Source of the DNA: Zanthoxylum bungeanum
Taxonomy: Eukaryota; Streptophyta; Magnoliopsida; Sapindales; Rutaceae
Direction of reading: 5' to 3'
Length of the DNA: 64,000 bases
Assembly: GCA_019454045.1 (NCBI GenBank)
Contig: SKCR01031848.1
Span: 1 to 64,000 of the forward strand
Positions 10,679-20,642 of the stretch are shown piece by piece (position 1 is the first letter of the stretch; each line of letters starts with the position of its first letter). Below the pieces are notes generated by a model, which worked only from the letters and a program-made list of their open reading frames with translations, was not told the DNA's origin and did no database searches. Made by a program: the position numbers and the translations under genes.

Positions 10679-12021
10679 CACAAAAAGAATACATATTCCA
10701 TTCACTCAAAACCACATCACGTACTAATTAATGACATTCATGCGACAGAAAAAACAAATTACATGCAATCCTACCTTATTAATTTATGTAACCTAAATTA
10801 ATTAACATGTTAAATTAACTATTCATGCTAGCATTATTAAACACATATTCTAAGTCAATATTTCATGCAAACTAATCCTAAATAACATGCTTAAATAGCC
10901 ATTTAAATTAAACATACTTCCTACGTCATTACTCCATGTAAACTAATAACATGCTCAAACAACCATTCTAAATCATTATTTCATGTGAATTAATCCTAAA
11001 TGACGCGCCAAGCTAATCATTCATGCTAAACAAATAAAAATACATTTCCTAAATCATTATCTCATGCAAATAAATTTAATACAACATACTAAACTAATTA
11101 AACACATTAAACACATTTTAAACCATTATTTCATGTGAGCCAATTCCAACAACATGCCAAGTTAACTACTCATGTTAAAATGCCATAAAATACATTTTTA
11201 AATCATTATTTAATGTGAGAAAATTCTGTGATATAAACCCTCAGGTCTAACCTTTTTTGTCGTTGCTCGGAGGCGCGTTACACGGCCGTCGGAAAGGCTA
11301 AGTCACCACGATTCCACCGATTCACTGTTTTGACGTTTTGCTCACTGTTTTGCCATTTCGTTCACTGTTTTGAGTTCGTTTCACTGCGATTTAATTCTCC
11401 ACACTTGGCTCACTGGTTGGCAGTGTATTATGGGATGTTTTGGTGAATTTTGAGGGGTATTGGACTCCCGTTTGGTCGGTTTCTCGAAGACTTTCAAGTG
11501 CAGTTTTTTATTCACTGTTTTGGCAAATTGGGGACTGTTTGGGGTGTGTTTGAGCTGCTGTTTGGGCGTGATTAAAGAGGGTGATTTGAGGGCTGCGTGC
11601 ACTGGTTTGAGGGGCTAAAATGGGGTGGTTTAGACGCAAGTTTCAGGGGTTATGTGGAGCAGTGGCTGGGATGTGTAAATGGGACTGTTTGGGCGTGAAA
11701 TAAGGCTAGAATAGGGCTGTTTTGCTGCTGGATTGGCGTGAGGTGTAGGGCTATAATGGAGTCAGTATACGCGTGGAAATGAGGCTGAATGAGGAGGCTA
11801 TTTGGCGTGGAAATGAGGGCTGCAGTGGGGGGAAGAATGTGTGTGTTTCAGGTCTTAAATGAGGAGGGGTGTGTGGGCGTGATGTGCAGGGAAGATGTAG
11901 GGCTGTTTTGATTTTTCAAAATGCTTGAGTCTTTTGCTTGATGTGTGCTTGATCTCCTTAGGTATGTGTTAGGGGTTTCAAGGTGGAAAATGATGGTTTA
12001 TATAGGCAAATGTGTGTAGTG

Positions 12022-12200
12022 GAGGTGTAAGTGTGAATGAGTGAGGTATGGGTGTGAATGAGTGAGGTATGGGTTTGAATGAGTGAGGTATGGGCTTGAA
12101 TGAGTGAGGTGTGGGTGTGAATGAGTGAGGTATGGGTTTGAATGAGTGAAGTATGGGTGAGGTATGGTTTGAATGAGTGAAGTATGGGTGAGGTATGGGT
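12022..12200. repeat. 21-bp minisatellite in Ogre-like LTR
   Basis: About eight copies of a unit like TGAGTGAGGTATGGGTTTGAA. The same array, with small copy changes, is in the other LTR at about 20065-20235. Confidence 0.85.
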
Positions 12201-12606
12201 ATTGAATGAGTGAAGTGTTATTTATTTAATATTTTGTTAAAGTGAGGTGGAATGGTTAAAGTAAGTTTGGTATATGGGTAAATCATGTTGGAATAGTGTA
12301 AGGAGGGGTAATTTTAGTGTTATGGTCGTGGGCCTAATGGAGGGTGGGCTTGGTGTTTGATTTATTTTGGTTTTATGGGCTTTGGATGTGGGTTTGGGTA
12401 CTTAGGTGGCTTTAGAATGGTTTGGGGTGATTTCGGGTTAAGAGATACGTTTAAAAAATGAACGAACTCCGAGCGAACTTAAACAACACATGTCAATTCT
12501 TGACTTTGCCTTTCCGACAACCGTTTCGCGACTCCTACGACTTAAAGGTGGTGCATCCATACGAGACTCCTCATCGGGTTTCACATGCAAAAATGCAATG
12601 TCTACA

Positions 12607-12620
12607 GTCGCCCCCACTTT
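12607..12620 (-). promoter_or_regulatory. Polypurine tract of the Ogre-like element
   Basis: AAAGTGGGGGCGAC on the minus strand directly before the 3' LTR start TGTAGAC. It fits the primer for plus-strand synthesis and sets the element's orientation. Confidence 0.75.
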
Positions 12621-12768
12621 GATGGGACTTGTGTAGTGTGTGACAGTGACAATCCTATCAAAGTCTATGCAGTGCATTTATACTTACCTGGCTCGCCAGC
12701 TGCCACCTGACTCGCCTGTTGTTGATTTGATGGTGCTAAGCCCCGTACCTAGGGCGTTGCAGTAGTCC

Positions 12769-13085
12769 ACAATTCTTCAGAATAGTCCACGATAGTCCAC
12801 ATAATCCACGATAATCCACGGTGATCCACATAATCCACGTAATCCACATAATCCACGGTAGTCCACATGATCCACGGTAGTCCACAGTAGTCCACATAAT
12901 CCACGATAATCCACGGTGATCCACATAATCCACGTAATCCACAGTATTCCACACAATCCACATAATCCACGGTAGTCCACGCAATCCACATAATCCACGG
13001 TAGTCCACATGATCCACGGTAGTCCACAGTAGTCCATATAATCCACATAATCTTCATAACCTTCATAATCCACAGTAGTCCACAA
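12769..13085. repeat. Tandem repeats of GTAGTCCACATAATCCACG type
   Basis: Dozens of 9-10-bp units (TAATCCACR/TAGTCCACR) grouped in higher-order repeats. All three reading frames of the minus strand stay open (MWITVDYRGLCGL-type repeats) only because the unit lacks stop codons. I do not call these genes. Confidence 0.9.
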
Positions 13086-13262
13086 CGCTTTTATGATAAT
13101 TTACGCTAATCCACATAATCCACGACGCTTCATGATAATCTACGATAGTCCACAACACTTCATGATGATCAACGGTAGTCCACAGAACTTCATGATAATC
13201 CACAGTAATCCACAAAACTTCATTATAATCCACGGTAATCCACAACACTTCATGATAGTCCA
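13085..13262. repeat. About 30-bp tandem repeats with CTTCATGATAATCCAC
   Basis: Five to six diverged units built from the previous repeat plus ACACTTCATGAT. They continue the same array and mark the variable region of the Ogre-like element before its 3' LTR. Confidence 0.85.
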
Positions 13263-13545
13263 GCGTGCTAACCCCATACCTAGGGTGTCGCGGTGACGTC
13301 TCCATACCTAGAGAGCCACAAATGTCTGAGTGCTAACCCCGTACCTAGGGTGTCGCTGAAATGTCTCCATACCCGGAGTGCCGTACCTGGCTGAACTGAT
13401 CTGATATCTCCGTACCCGGAGTGCCGTACCTGGCTGAACAACCTGATGTCTCCATACCCGGAGTGTCGTTCCTGGCTGACTGATCTGATAGCTCCATACC
13501 CGGAGTGCCGTACCTGGCTGAACTGATACTGAAATAATGTGGGCC
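13263..13545. repeat. 40-60-bp repeats with CATACCCGGAGTGCCGTACC
   Basis: About five units with the cores CCGTACCTAGGGTGTCG and CTCCATACCCGGAGTGCCG, followed by GGCTGAACTGATCTGATA. Units differ enough to show age or repeated slippage. Confidence 0.85.
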
Positions 13546-13835
13546 TCGCCCCCTGAATGCCATTCCCTGTAAAAACTTGATCTGAGCTGATGTGGGCCCC
13601 GCCCCCAAGAGTGCCGTACCCGGCAAGACTGGTCAAACTGATACTGATGCTGATATTATGTAGGCCTCGACCCCAAACTGATATGGGCCTCGCCCTCAGC
13701 TGATATGGGCATCGCCCTCGAACTGATACTGAACTGGGCCTCGCCCTCAAACTGATATGGGCCTCGCCCTCAGACTGCTATGGGCCTCGCCCCCAAATTG
13801 ATGCTGATATGGGCCTCGCCCAAACTGATATGATA
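13545..13835. repeat. Repeats with ATGGGCCTCGCCCTCAAACTG
   Basis: About eight units of 20-28 bp with GGGCCTCGCCC, itself a short inverted repeat (GGGC...GCCC), and CTGATAT. Confidence 0.85.
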
Positions 13836-14825
13836 TCTACCTCACACATTGCACCACCTCTCACGAGATAATCTTTGATAAATAGACATTTTTGTCTTCA
13901 ACCAATGCTTTCGCGTCGAAACCGAAGAACCTTCGAAGTACTCGACATACTCAAGTCCAATCATCTGAATAGGTGATCCGAGCTAGACTCCATGTGTGTG
14001 TGTGCCAAGGCTCTTTCGCAACTTAGTCCTTAAGCAAACTAACTCGGTGATTTCGTTTCAGAGAATCCGAACCAGTGGGTCTAACCAACCTGGATGTCTT
14101 AATCACATTCCGTGATTACTTCAGCATACTCAACATGATATGATTTTCATCTTTTTTCTTTTGTCTCTTTCTTTTCATTTTCTTTTTTTTTTCTTCTTTT
14201 TCCTTTTTCTTTTCTTTTTTTCTTTTTTCTTTTTTTTTTTCTGACACACCTACCCTTTAAGGTAGCATTTCTCCTCATGGTGGTCCTAATACTCGCCCAT
14301 GGGTAGCTTCACGCTTATCGGTTATAGGTTGTCTATTTTTTTTTTTCAGAGACATTTTTTTTTTATTTCAACCATATCATATATCATAGCGTCAGCAAAC
14401 AAGTGTGGACATTCAGGCAAACGGTCATTCACCGATACATCATCTCATTGACTAGTCACCTAGCTAACCACTCAGGCTTCCACTGCTAGGATCCCGTAAC
14501 CAAGTGCTTATGAGTCTAATCTAAGATCAATCTATTCAGGGTACCGGATGAGAGCACGTCTCGCACTTTTGTTTCTAGGGTCTCTCCCTACAGCATGCAA
14601 TGTCATCACCGGACATACGTCTGTCTATCAAAGACTTCTCTCACTCATTTTTTTCTCACTCATTTTTTTTCTTTTTTTTCTTTCTTTGTTTTTTTTTCTT
14701 TTTCTTTTTTTTTTTTCTCTTTTTTTTCACACTCATTTTTTCAACAATTAAAATTAAATACAAACTTTTCAAATAAAACACAAACTTTTCAAATAGGCCT
14801 TGGAATACCTGGTCAGGAGGGAACC
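13836..14825. other. Ogre-like interior, no gene; pyrimidine tracts
   Basis: Non-coding interior. Two long T/C tracts (14148-14242 and 14642-14735) and smaller T runs lie on the plus strand, meaning purine tracts in the element's sense. Short frames such as 14548-14751 run through the tracts and are not genes. Confidence 0.6.
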
Positions 14826-15707
14826 TCATCGATTCAGATCAATGTCCAGTCTGCGTTTCTTGCTTGGATCACTGTCAGTCCAGTCCAACTGAGAGAGGAT
14901 AGGGTCAAGCTTTGGCTCAAAAGCCAGGATCTGGTCAATCAACTCTTCGGCATTTGCTGCAGTCAAGAAAATGTCTTCCACAGATTTGGTGACAAACTCG
15001 TGTCTCTTGGCTTCTGGTAATTCAATGAAAGCATCTGTTGTACCTACAAAAATAACACACGAGATTAAAAATTCTACAACATGTATACACAAAACATGAA
15101 AACAGAAATCGCAACACAGTGCGTGGGTTGCCTCCCTGTTAGCGCTAAATTCATCGTCTTTAGCCAGACATGACCGAAATCCTTCTGTCAATGTGGCTTC
15201 ACCCGTCTTTTTGTGCTCGCGCCGCTTTTCGATTTTCTGATTCTTACTTCTTTCTCTTCTTTCTCTTTTTTTTTTCTTTAAACCTGCAAATACAAAACAA
15301 CAGAATAAATACGTGTGCATGTAAGTATGCAAGTGTAGAGATACTCCTTTTGTGATGGGTTGAATCCTCATTGTGCTCCTTGACGCCATATGTCTCTGGT
15401 CTTCTTTGCTGGTTTTCTTCTGAAATCTGCAAAAAACACAACACAAAACAAAAGATGCAAATTACGTGTATGCATGTATGCATGGATGCGTTTCCTATCC
15501 CGCTGGGTTAGGTCTTCTACCAGTTCCCTTGGTGACTGCTCAGTCTTCTTTTCTTCAGGCAAAATGCAGCTTCAATCTGCTTACATCGGTTGACTCGGTA
15601 AACTCATTTTTTTCCAAGTCCGATAGTCTCACTGCCTCATTTCCCAGTCTCTGAATGGCTATCTCATCTTTTCTGCTTTTTACGAAGATTCCCCATATTC
15701 TAAACAT
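14826..15707 (-). CDS. Possible spliced accessory ORF of Ogre-like element
   Basis: I do not recognise this protein. Coding-like blocks alternate with AT-rich blocks that end in good 3' splice sites. A first block begins ATG at 15707 and ends at a donor GTAAGC at 15584 after 123 nt (41 codons, open). A block after TTTTTTGCAG starts at 15426 (ISEENQQRRPETYG), and another follows GTATTTGCAG near 15285 with a basic run KKKKRERRERSK. A last block, 15043-14826, follows TTTTTGTAG and ends KKRRLDIDLNR and stop. The last block is acidic and then basic, like a nuclear protein tail. It lies downstream of gag where pol should be. Exon limits are tentative. It could be a captured host gene. Confidence 0.35.
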
Positions 15708-15917
15708 TGCTGAGTATCATAGTGCCAAGGTTGAATGCTTTTCTCAAATATACTCATGTTGCAGAAGAGATTCGGTGAAATGAACGTCTTTATTATCATT
15801 CAAGAAAATAGTTCAAACAGGTAGACTAAGTTAACGTCTACATTAAAAGGCTGAATTGAAATCACACAAACTAAGGGGAATAGTCTCATCATTCACAACA
15901 TTGCTTTCTTCCTTGGC

Positions 15918-17249
15918 TTATGGTTCTTCATTGCTATCATCCCCTATCTCCAGGTGGAAAGCTTGGCGGCTGAGAGTTTGGAGGACAAAAGTTTCGGGTA
16001 GGCCAGAGTTGATCATGTAGGTGGGTGGTGGAACTGAGTGATAATTTGGTAGGGGATTTCTCTGTGTGTTTGGCTGTTCTTTTTCAGGGTCAGGGATCTT
16101 ATGGGAGTCAATTAAATCTTGGATCTCATAGAGAAGATGGACACAGCTATCGGTGTCATGACCAGGTTGTTGGTGGAAGTTGCAGAAGCGGTTCATATTG
16201 AGGTTCTGTGGGGGAGGATTTGGGAGTGGTCTAGGCTCCAAAGGTTTTAGGAGTCCTTGCCTTGTCAACCTCTCAAGCACTTTGGACAAGGGTCTTCCTA
16301 GGTTGGAGAAACGCCGGTTTCTGACAGTAGAAACCTCGACAGTAGTGGGCATGGTCTCAGAATGCCCCCCAAAAGTCTTCCTATTTTGGCCATAGAACTT
16401 CCGATTCTCGACTTCTTCCTCCTCGATATCCATAACAGTCTCTCTCAGCTGTCGAAAGTCCGTGATCATGGAGGCCATCCTCCTCAACTTACCATAAATA
16501 GAGGGCTTGGTACCCTTGATGATCATCTTTATCTGGTCCTTCTCTGAGGGCCGAGTCTGCATCTTCAATAACTGTCCTCTCCATCGGTCCACATACTCTT
16601 TAAAATTCTCCTCCGGTTTCTGCTTGATGTTCTCCAGATCACGGAGTGATAGATCAATCTCCAAATCAGTGACATACTGTTTCAGGAAGGCATCAGCTAA
16701 CTCCCTCCAATATTCCTTCAATTTCTTCTCAAGGCTATGATACCAAACCACAGGTGCCCCCTCGAGTGACATCCCGAACATCTTCTGTACTTGGCGCTGA
16801 GATAAGCCAACTGAACTCATAACTGATACATACTGTCGGAGATGCACCCTCGGATCCCCATTCCCATTGAACTTAGCCATATCAGGCATCTTGAACTGTG
16901 CTGGCAGCTGTTCTTCGAAAGTCATCGATTCATAATCCAGCAGATCTTCATCTTTACCCTTCATCTTGCGGGTAAATGTTTCTACCTGATCCCGGAGCTT
17001 CTGCAATTCTGTCTGAGACCCGGCCATTTTCCCAGCGGCATACTCAGCCATATCATCATCAAACATTGGAATATCATCATTAACCCTGTTTGGAGGCTCC
17101 TCATGCCTCACATTTTCAGAACCTCCCCCAGCACGGGGCACAACTATATTAGACACGGCAGCAGTCAGAGCTTGCAACTGTTCGGTAATCTTGGCGAAAC
17201 TATTTTCCAGCTGATCCACGCGGGATACCTCATTTTCTGATCCACTCAT
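15918..17249 (-). CDS. gag: Gag of the Ogre-like element
   Basis: A 443-residue intact structural protein that would form the virus-like particle. It has an acidic N-terminus with a coiled-coil start (VDQLENSFAKITEQLQAL), then a retrotransposon gag domain at about residues 125-245 (FNGNGDPRVHLRQYVSVM, PVVWYHSLEKK, and the signature NIKQKPEENFKEYVDRWR), and a zinc-knuckle-like FCNFHQQPGHDTDSC near residue 357. The start is the first ATG in frame. Upstream lies the 1-kb leader. No pol follows in any frame. An intact gag in a pol-less element suggests selection for packaging by a partner element, as in TR-GAG type elements. Confidence 0.88.
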   Translation of the reverse strand: MSGSENEVSRVDQLENSFAKITEQLQALTAAVSNIVVPRAGGGSENVRHEEPPNRVNDDIPMFDDDMAEYAAGKMAGSQTELQKLRDQVETFTRKMKGKDEDLLDYESMTFEEQLPAQFKMPDMAKFNGNGDPRVHLRQYVSVMSSVGLSQRQVQKMFGMSLEGAPVVWYHSLEKKLKEYWRELADAFLKQYVTDLEIDLSLRDLENIKQKPEENFKEYVDRWRGQLLKMQTRPSEKDQIKMIIKGTKPSIYGKLRRMASMITDFRQLRETVMDIEEEEVENRKFYGQNRKTFGGHSETMPTTVEVSTVRNRRFSNLGRPLSKVLERLTRQGLLKPLEPRPLPNPPPQNLNMNRFCNFHQQPGHDTDSCVHLLYEIQDLIDSHKIPDPEKEQPNTQRNPLPNYHSVPPPTYMINSGLPETFVLQTLSRQAFHLEIGDDSNEEP

Positions 17250-18263
17250 ATTTGTTATTGTCCTCTTGACAAGTCTTCCTTCTTCCCTAACCCAACGGGA
17301 ATCTATGATGGCTTTTTAAACACAAGGGTTAGCATGATGCATGTATGCATGATGTGCGTGAGATGAGTATCAATGCACGAAATAAATAAGCTCGTAAAAG
17401 AATTTACAATAATCGGCCCGTTATCATTTCAAAGTATTTAGTCACACTATTGCGTAGTGCAAACTTGTCCCAGTTGAAAAGGCCCAACAAGTTTATACTT
17501 TGCGATAACATGGTTAAATAACTTCAAATAATAAAAGGCCCTAAACATAAAATGGCTCATTAGCATTTTAGAAGCTTTTGGCCTAATTGTCAATAGGACA
17601 TGAACTTGTCCCTGTTTAAATGGCCCAACAAGTTCATATTTATCGACAAAAAGTCCAACTGAATCCAAATGATAATGGTCCAAAACACAAGCATAAATAA
17701 GTAATTTTTACTGGTCACAAAACTAAGGTTCATGTGTAAGTTCTAGGAATGTAAACAAAGGCCCTTATTGACAAAGGATTACCCACAACTGGACTCCCCA
17801 TTCAAGGGTTCAAACGACCAAGTGAGTGCACCTTATATATCAACAAGTTAAGGTATGTGACTAACTGTCAAATGGACTTCCCGTTGTAGATTCCCCAGAG
17901 GGAGGGCGGAGCAAAGCTCACCGTGGATACCCAAGCCCCTTAGGCTCTTATCGCTTGGTGACAGGAATAAACAACGAGTCCTCCAAATTAGTCTATCACA
18001 TGAGATGATTATTTAGATGCCTTCGCAGCTTTTCCTTATAAAAAGGTAGTGAGTGAAGGAAGACACCAACCATCCCCTAGGAAAATGATTATCTTGGTGC
18101 CTTCACAGCTTTTCCTTGTAAAAAGGTAGTGAGTGAAGGAAGACACCAAACATCACCTAGCCCTAACAATGCCTTTGATTAAATTCCCTAAACTTACAGT
18201 AAACATGGTTAATTAAAACACAAATCCAACCATTACAAGACATGTTTCGAGGCCAATTCTCTA
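17250..18263 (-). other. Leader of the Ogre-like element, with internal duplications
   Basis: Untranslated. Two tandem copies of about 87 nt lie at 18003-18160 (both with CAGCTTTTCCTT and GTAGTGAGTGAAGGAAGAC). Another pair lies at 17461-17500 and 17588-17640 (GAACTTGTCC ... GGCCCAACAAGTT). No gene is seen. Confidence 0.7.
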
Positions 18264-18281
18264 TCCCCAGTGGAGTCGCCA
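18264..18281 (-). promoter_or_regulatory. Primer-binding site of the Ogre-like element
   Basis: TGGCGACTCCACTGGGGA on the minus strand, three bases after the 5' LTR. This resembles the tRNA-Arg type site known from Tat/Ogre elements. Confidence 0.75.
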
Positions 18282-18284
18282 GAC

Positions 18285-20637
18285 TGTAGACAACAGGAGC
18301 TGGGCGATGCTGTCCTAGGCTCGCGGCCTAGCTGAGAAATATGAAATAACATGGAGCCGCCACCCGGTGTGAACCGGGACAAAGATTTAAGGCCGCACTC
18401 ACCCCTCGCAAGGGAAGACCTCAAACCGTTGGGTTCGGAATGGTCCCTTACTTATGTCACTTGTAATGAATGGATTTGTATAATTTTAACCAAGTCTACT
18501 CAACATACATGCATAAATCTAAGTTCACATGCTTTGAAAGTAAAAACAACATTACAACAATCTAATCATGCTTCAAATACAAATTTGAGTGAAATGAAAC
18601 ATGTGAGTCTTTTAAGTGGTACGGGGCGTTGTATCCCGAGTGCAAACCATACTACACGTCCATTCGGATTCGGCTATGGAATTTATGTCCGGGTTTCCAT
18701 CCAAAATATCACAAAAAGAATACATATTCCATTCACTCAAAACCACATCACGTACTAATTAATGACATTCATGCGACAGAAAAACAAATTACATGCAATC
18801 CTACCTTATTAATTTATGTAACCTAAATTAATTAACATGTTAAATTAACTATTCATGCTAGCATTATTAAACACATATTCTAAGTCAATATTTCATGCAA
18901 ACTAATCCTAAATAACATGCTTAAATAGCCATTTAAATTAAACATACTTCCTACGTCATTACTCCATGTAAACTAATAACATGCTCAAACAACCATTCTA
19001 AATCATTATTTCATGTGAATTAATCCTAAATGACGCGCCAAGCTAATCATTCATGCTAAACAAATAAAAATACATTTCCTAAATCATTATCTCATGCAAA
19101 TAAATTAAATACAACATACTAAACTAATTAAACACATTAAACACATTTTAAACCATTATTTCATGTGAGCCAATTCCAACAACATGCCAAGTTAACTACT
19201 CATGTTAAAATGCCATAAAATACATTTTTAAATCATTATTTAATGTGAGAAAATTCTGTGATATAAACCCTCAGGTCTAACCTTTTTTGTCGTTGCTCGG
19301 AGGCGCGTTACACGGCCGTCGGAAAGGCTAAGTCACCACGATTCCACCGATTCACTGTTTTGACGTTTTGCTCACTGTTTTGCCATTTCGTTCACTGTTT
19401 TGAGTTCGTTTCACTGCGATTTAATTCTCCACACTTGGCTCACTGGTTGGCAGTGTATTATGGGATGTTTTGGTGAATTTTGAGGGGTATTGGACTCCCG
19501 TTTGGTCGGTTTCTCGAAGACTTTCAAGTGCAGTTTTTTATTCACTGTTTTGGCAAATTGGGGACTGTTTGGGGTGTGTTTGAGCTGCTGTTTGGGCGTG
19601 ATTAAAGAGGGTGATTTGAGGGCTGCGTGCACTGGTTTGAGGGGCTAAAATGGGGTGGTTTAGACGCAAGTTTCAGGGGTTATGTGGAGCAGTGGCTGGG
19701 ATGTGTAAATGGGACTGTTTGGGCGTGAAATAAGGCTAGAATAGGGCTGTTTTGCTGCTGGATTGGCGTGAGGTGTAGGGCTATAATGGAGTCAGTATAC
19801 GCTTGGAAATGAGGCTGAATGAGGAGGCTATTTGGCGTGGAAATGAGGGCTGCAGTGGGGGGAAGAATGTGCGTGTTTCAGGTCTTAAATGAGGAGGGGT
19901 GTGTGGGCGTGATGTGCAGGGAAGATGTAGGGCTGTTTTGATTTTTCAAAATGCTTGAGTCTTTGCTTGATGTGTGCTTGATCTCCTTAGGTATGTGTTA
20001 GGGGTTTCAAGGTGGAAAATGATGGTTTATATAGGCAAATGGTGTTGTGGAGGTGTAAGTGTGAATGAGTGAGGTATGGGTGTGAATGAGTGAGGTATGG
20101 GTTTGAATGAGTGAGGTATGGGCTTGAATGAGTGAGGTGTGGGTGTGAATGAGTGAGGTATGGGTTTGAATGAGTGAAGTATGGGTGAGGTATGGGTTTG
20201 AATGAGTGAAGTATGGGTGAGGTATGGGTATTGAATGAGTGAAGTGTTATTTATTTAATATTTTGTTAAAGTGAGGTGGAATGGTTAAAGTAAGTTTGGT
20301 ATATGGGTAAATCATGTTGGAATAGTGTAAGGAGGGGTAATTTTAGTGTTATGGTCGTGGGCCTAATGGAGGGTGGGCTTGGTGTTTGATTTATTTTGGT
20401 TTTATGGGCTTTGGATGTGGGTTTGGGTACTTAGGTGGCTTTAGAATGGTTTGGGGTGATTTCGGGTTAAGAGATACGTTTAAAAAATGAACGAACTCCG
20501 AGCGAACTTAAACAACACATGTCAATTCTTGACTTTGCCTTTCCGACAACCGTTTTCCGCGACTCCTACGACTTAAAGGTGGTGCATCCATACGAGACTC
20601 CTCATCGGGTTTCACATGCAAAAATGCAATGTCTACA
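18285..20637 (-). repeat. 5' LTR of the Ogre-like element
   Basis: Carries the 92-bp shared module (18618-18709) and the minisatellite (about 20065-20235). It differs from the other LTR at scattered points, for example CATGCATAAATC versus CATGCCTAAATC, and by several single-base indels. Confidence 0.93.
18618..18709 (-). repeat. 92-bp shared module in Ogre-like 5' LTR
   Basis: As in the 3' LTR, with one extra base near 18655. Confidence 0.88.
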
Positions 20638-20642
20638 GTGGG

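Larger units (their letters stand above)
10255..12606 (-). repeat. 3' LTR of the Ogre-like element
   Basis: Near-identical to 18285-20637. It contains the 92-bp shared module (10588-10678) and a 21-bp minisatellite (12022-12200). Open frames in it, including a 136-codon one at 10321-10731, are repeated in the other LTR and hold no known domain. Confidence 0.93.
10255..20637 (-). mobile_element. Tat/Ogre-like Gypsy element, gag-only, complete
   Basis: Two near-identical LTRs of 2352 and 2353 bp (TGTAGAC...GTCTACA) flank a 5.7-kb interior, and the 5-bp duplication GTGGG flanks the whole (10250-10254 and 20638-20642). The primer site (18264-18281), gag, and purine tract (12607-12620) all read on the minus strand. 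The interior has gag and a possible spliced accessory ORF but no protease, RT or integrase, so the element is non-autonomous. Roughly a dozen differences between LTRs, counted by eye, mean a very recent insertion. Assignment to Tat/Ogre rests on the primer site type, the long LTRs, tandem repeats before the 3' LTR, and the gag. Confidence 0.88.

Noticed and set aside
10321..10731. A 136-codon open frame in the Ogre-like LTR
   Set aside because: The near-identical copy at 18351-18758 is frameshifted by one base, so there is no sign of selection. It is LTR sequence.
12769..13262. A CRISPR-like array
   Set aside because: Units and gaps vary in length, spacers are themselves repeats, and the region is inside a plant LTR element.
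12736..13750. Several overlapping open frames of 80-156 codons on the minus strand
   Set aside because: They are products of tandem repeats without stop codons. All three frames are open, with repeated WITVDYRGL-like words and no known domain.
14548..15020. Open frames with long Phe/Ser-rich stretches
   Set aside because: They arise from T/C tracts and run antisense to the accessory ORF.
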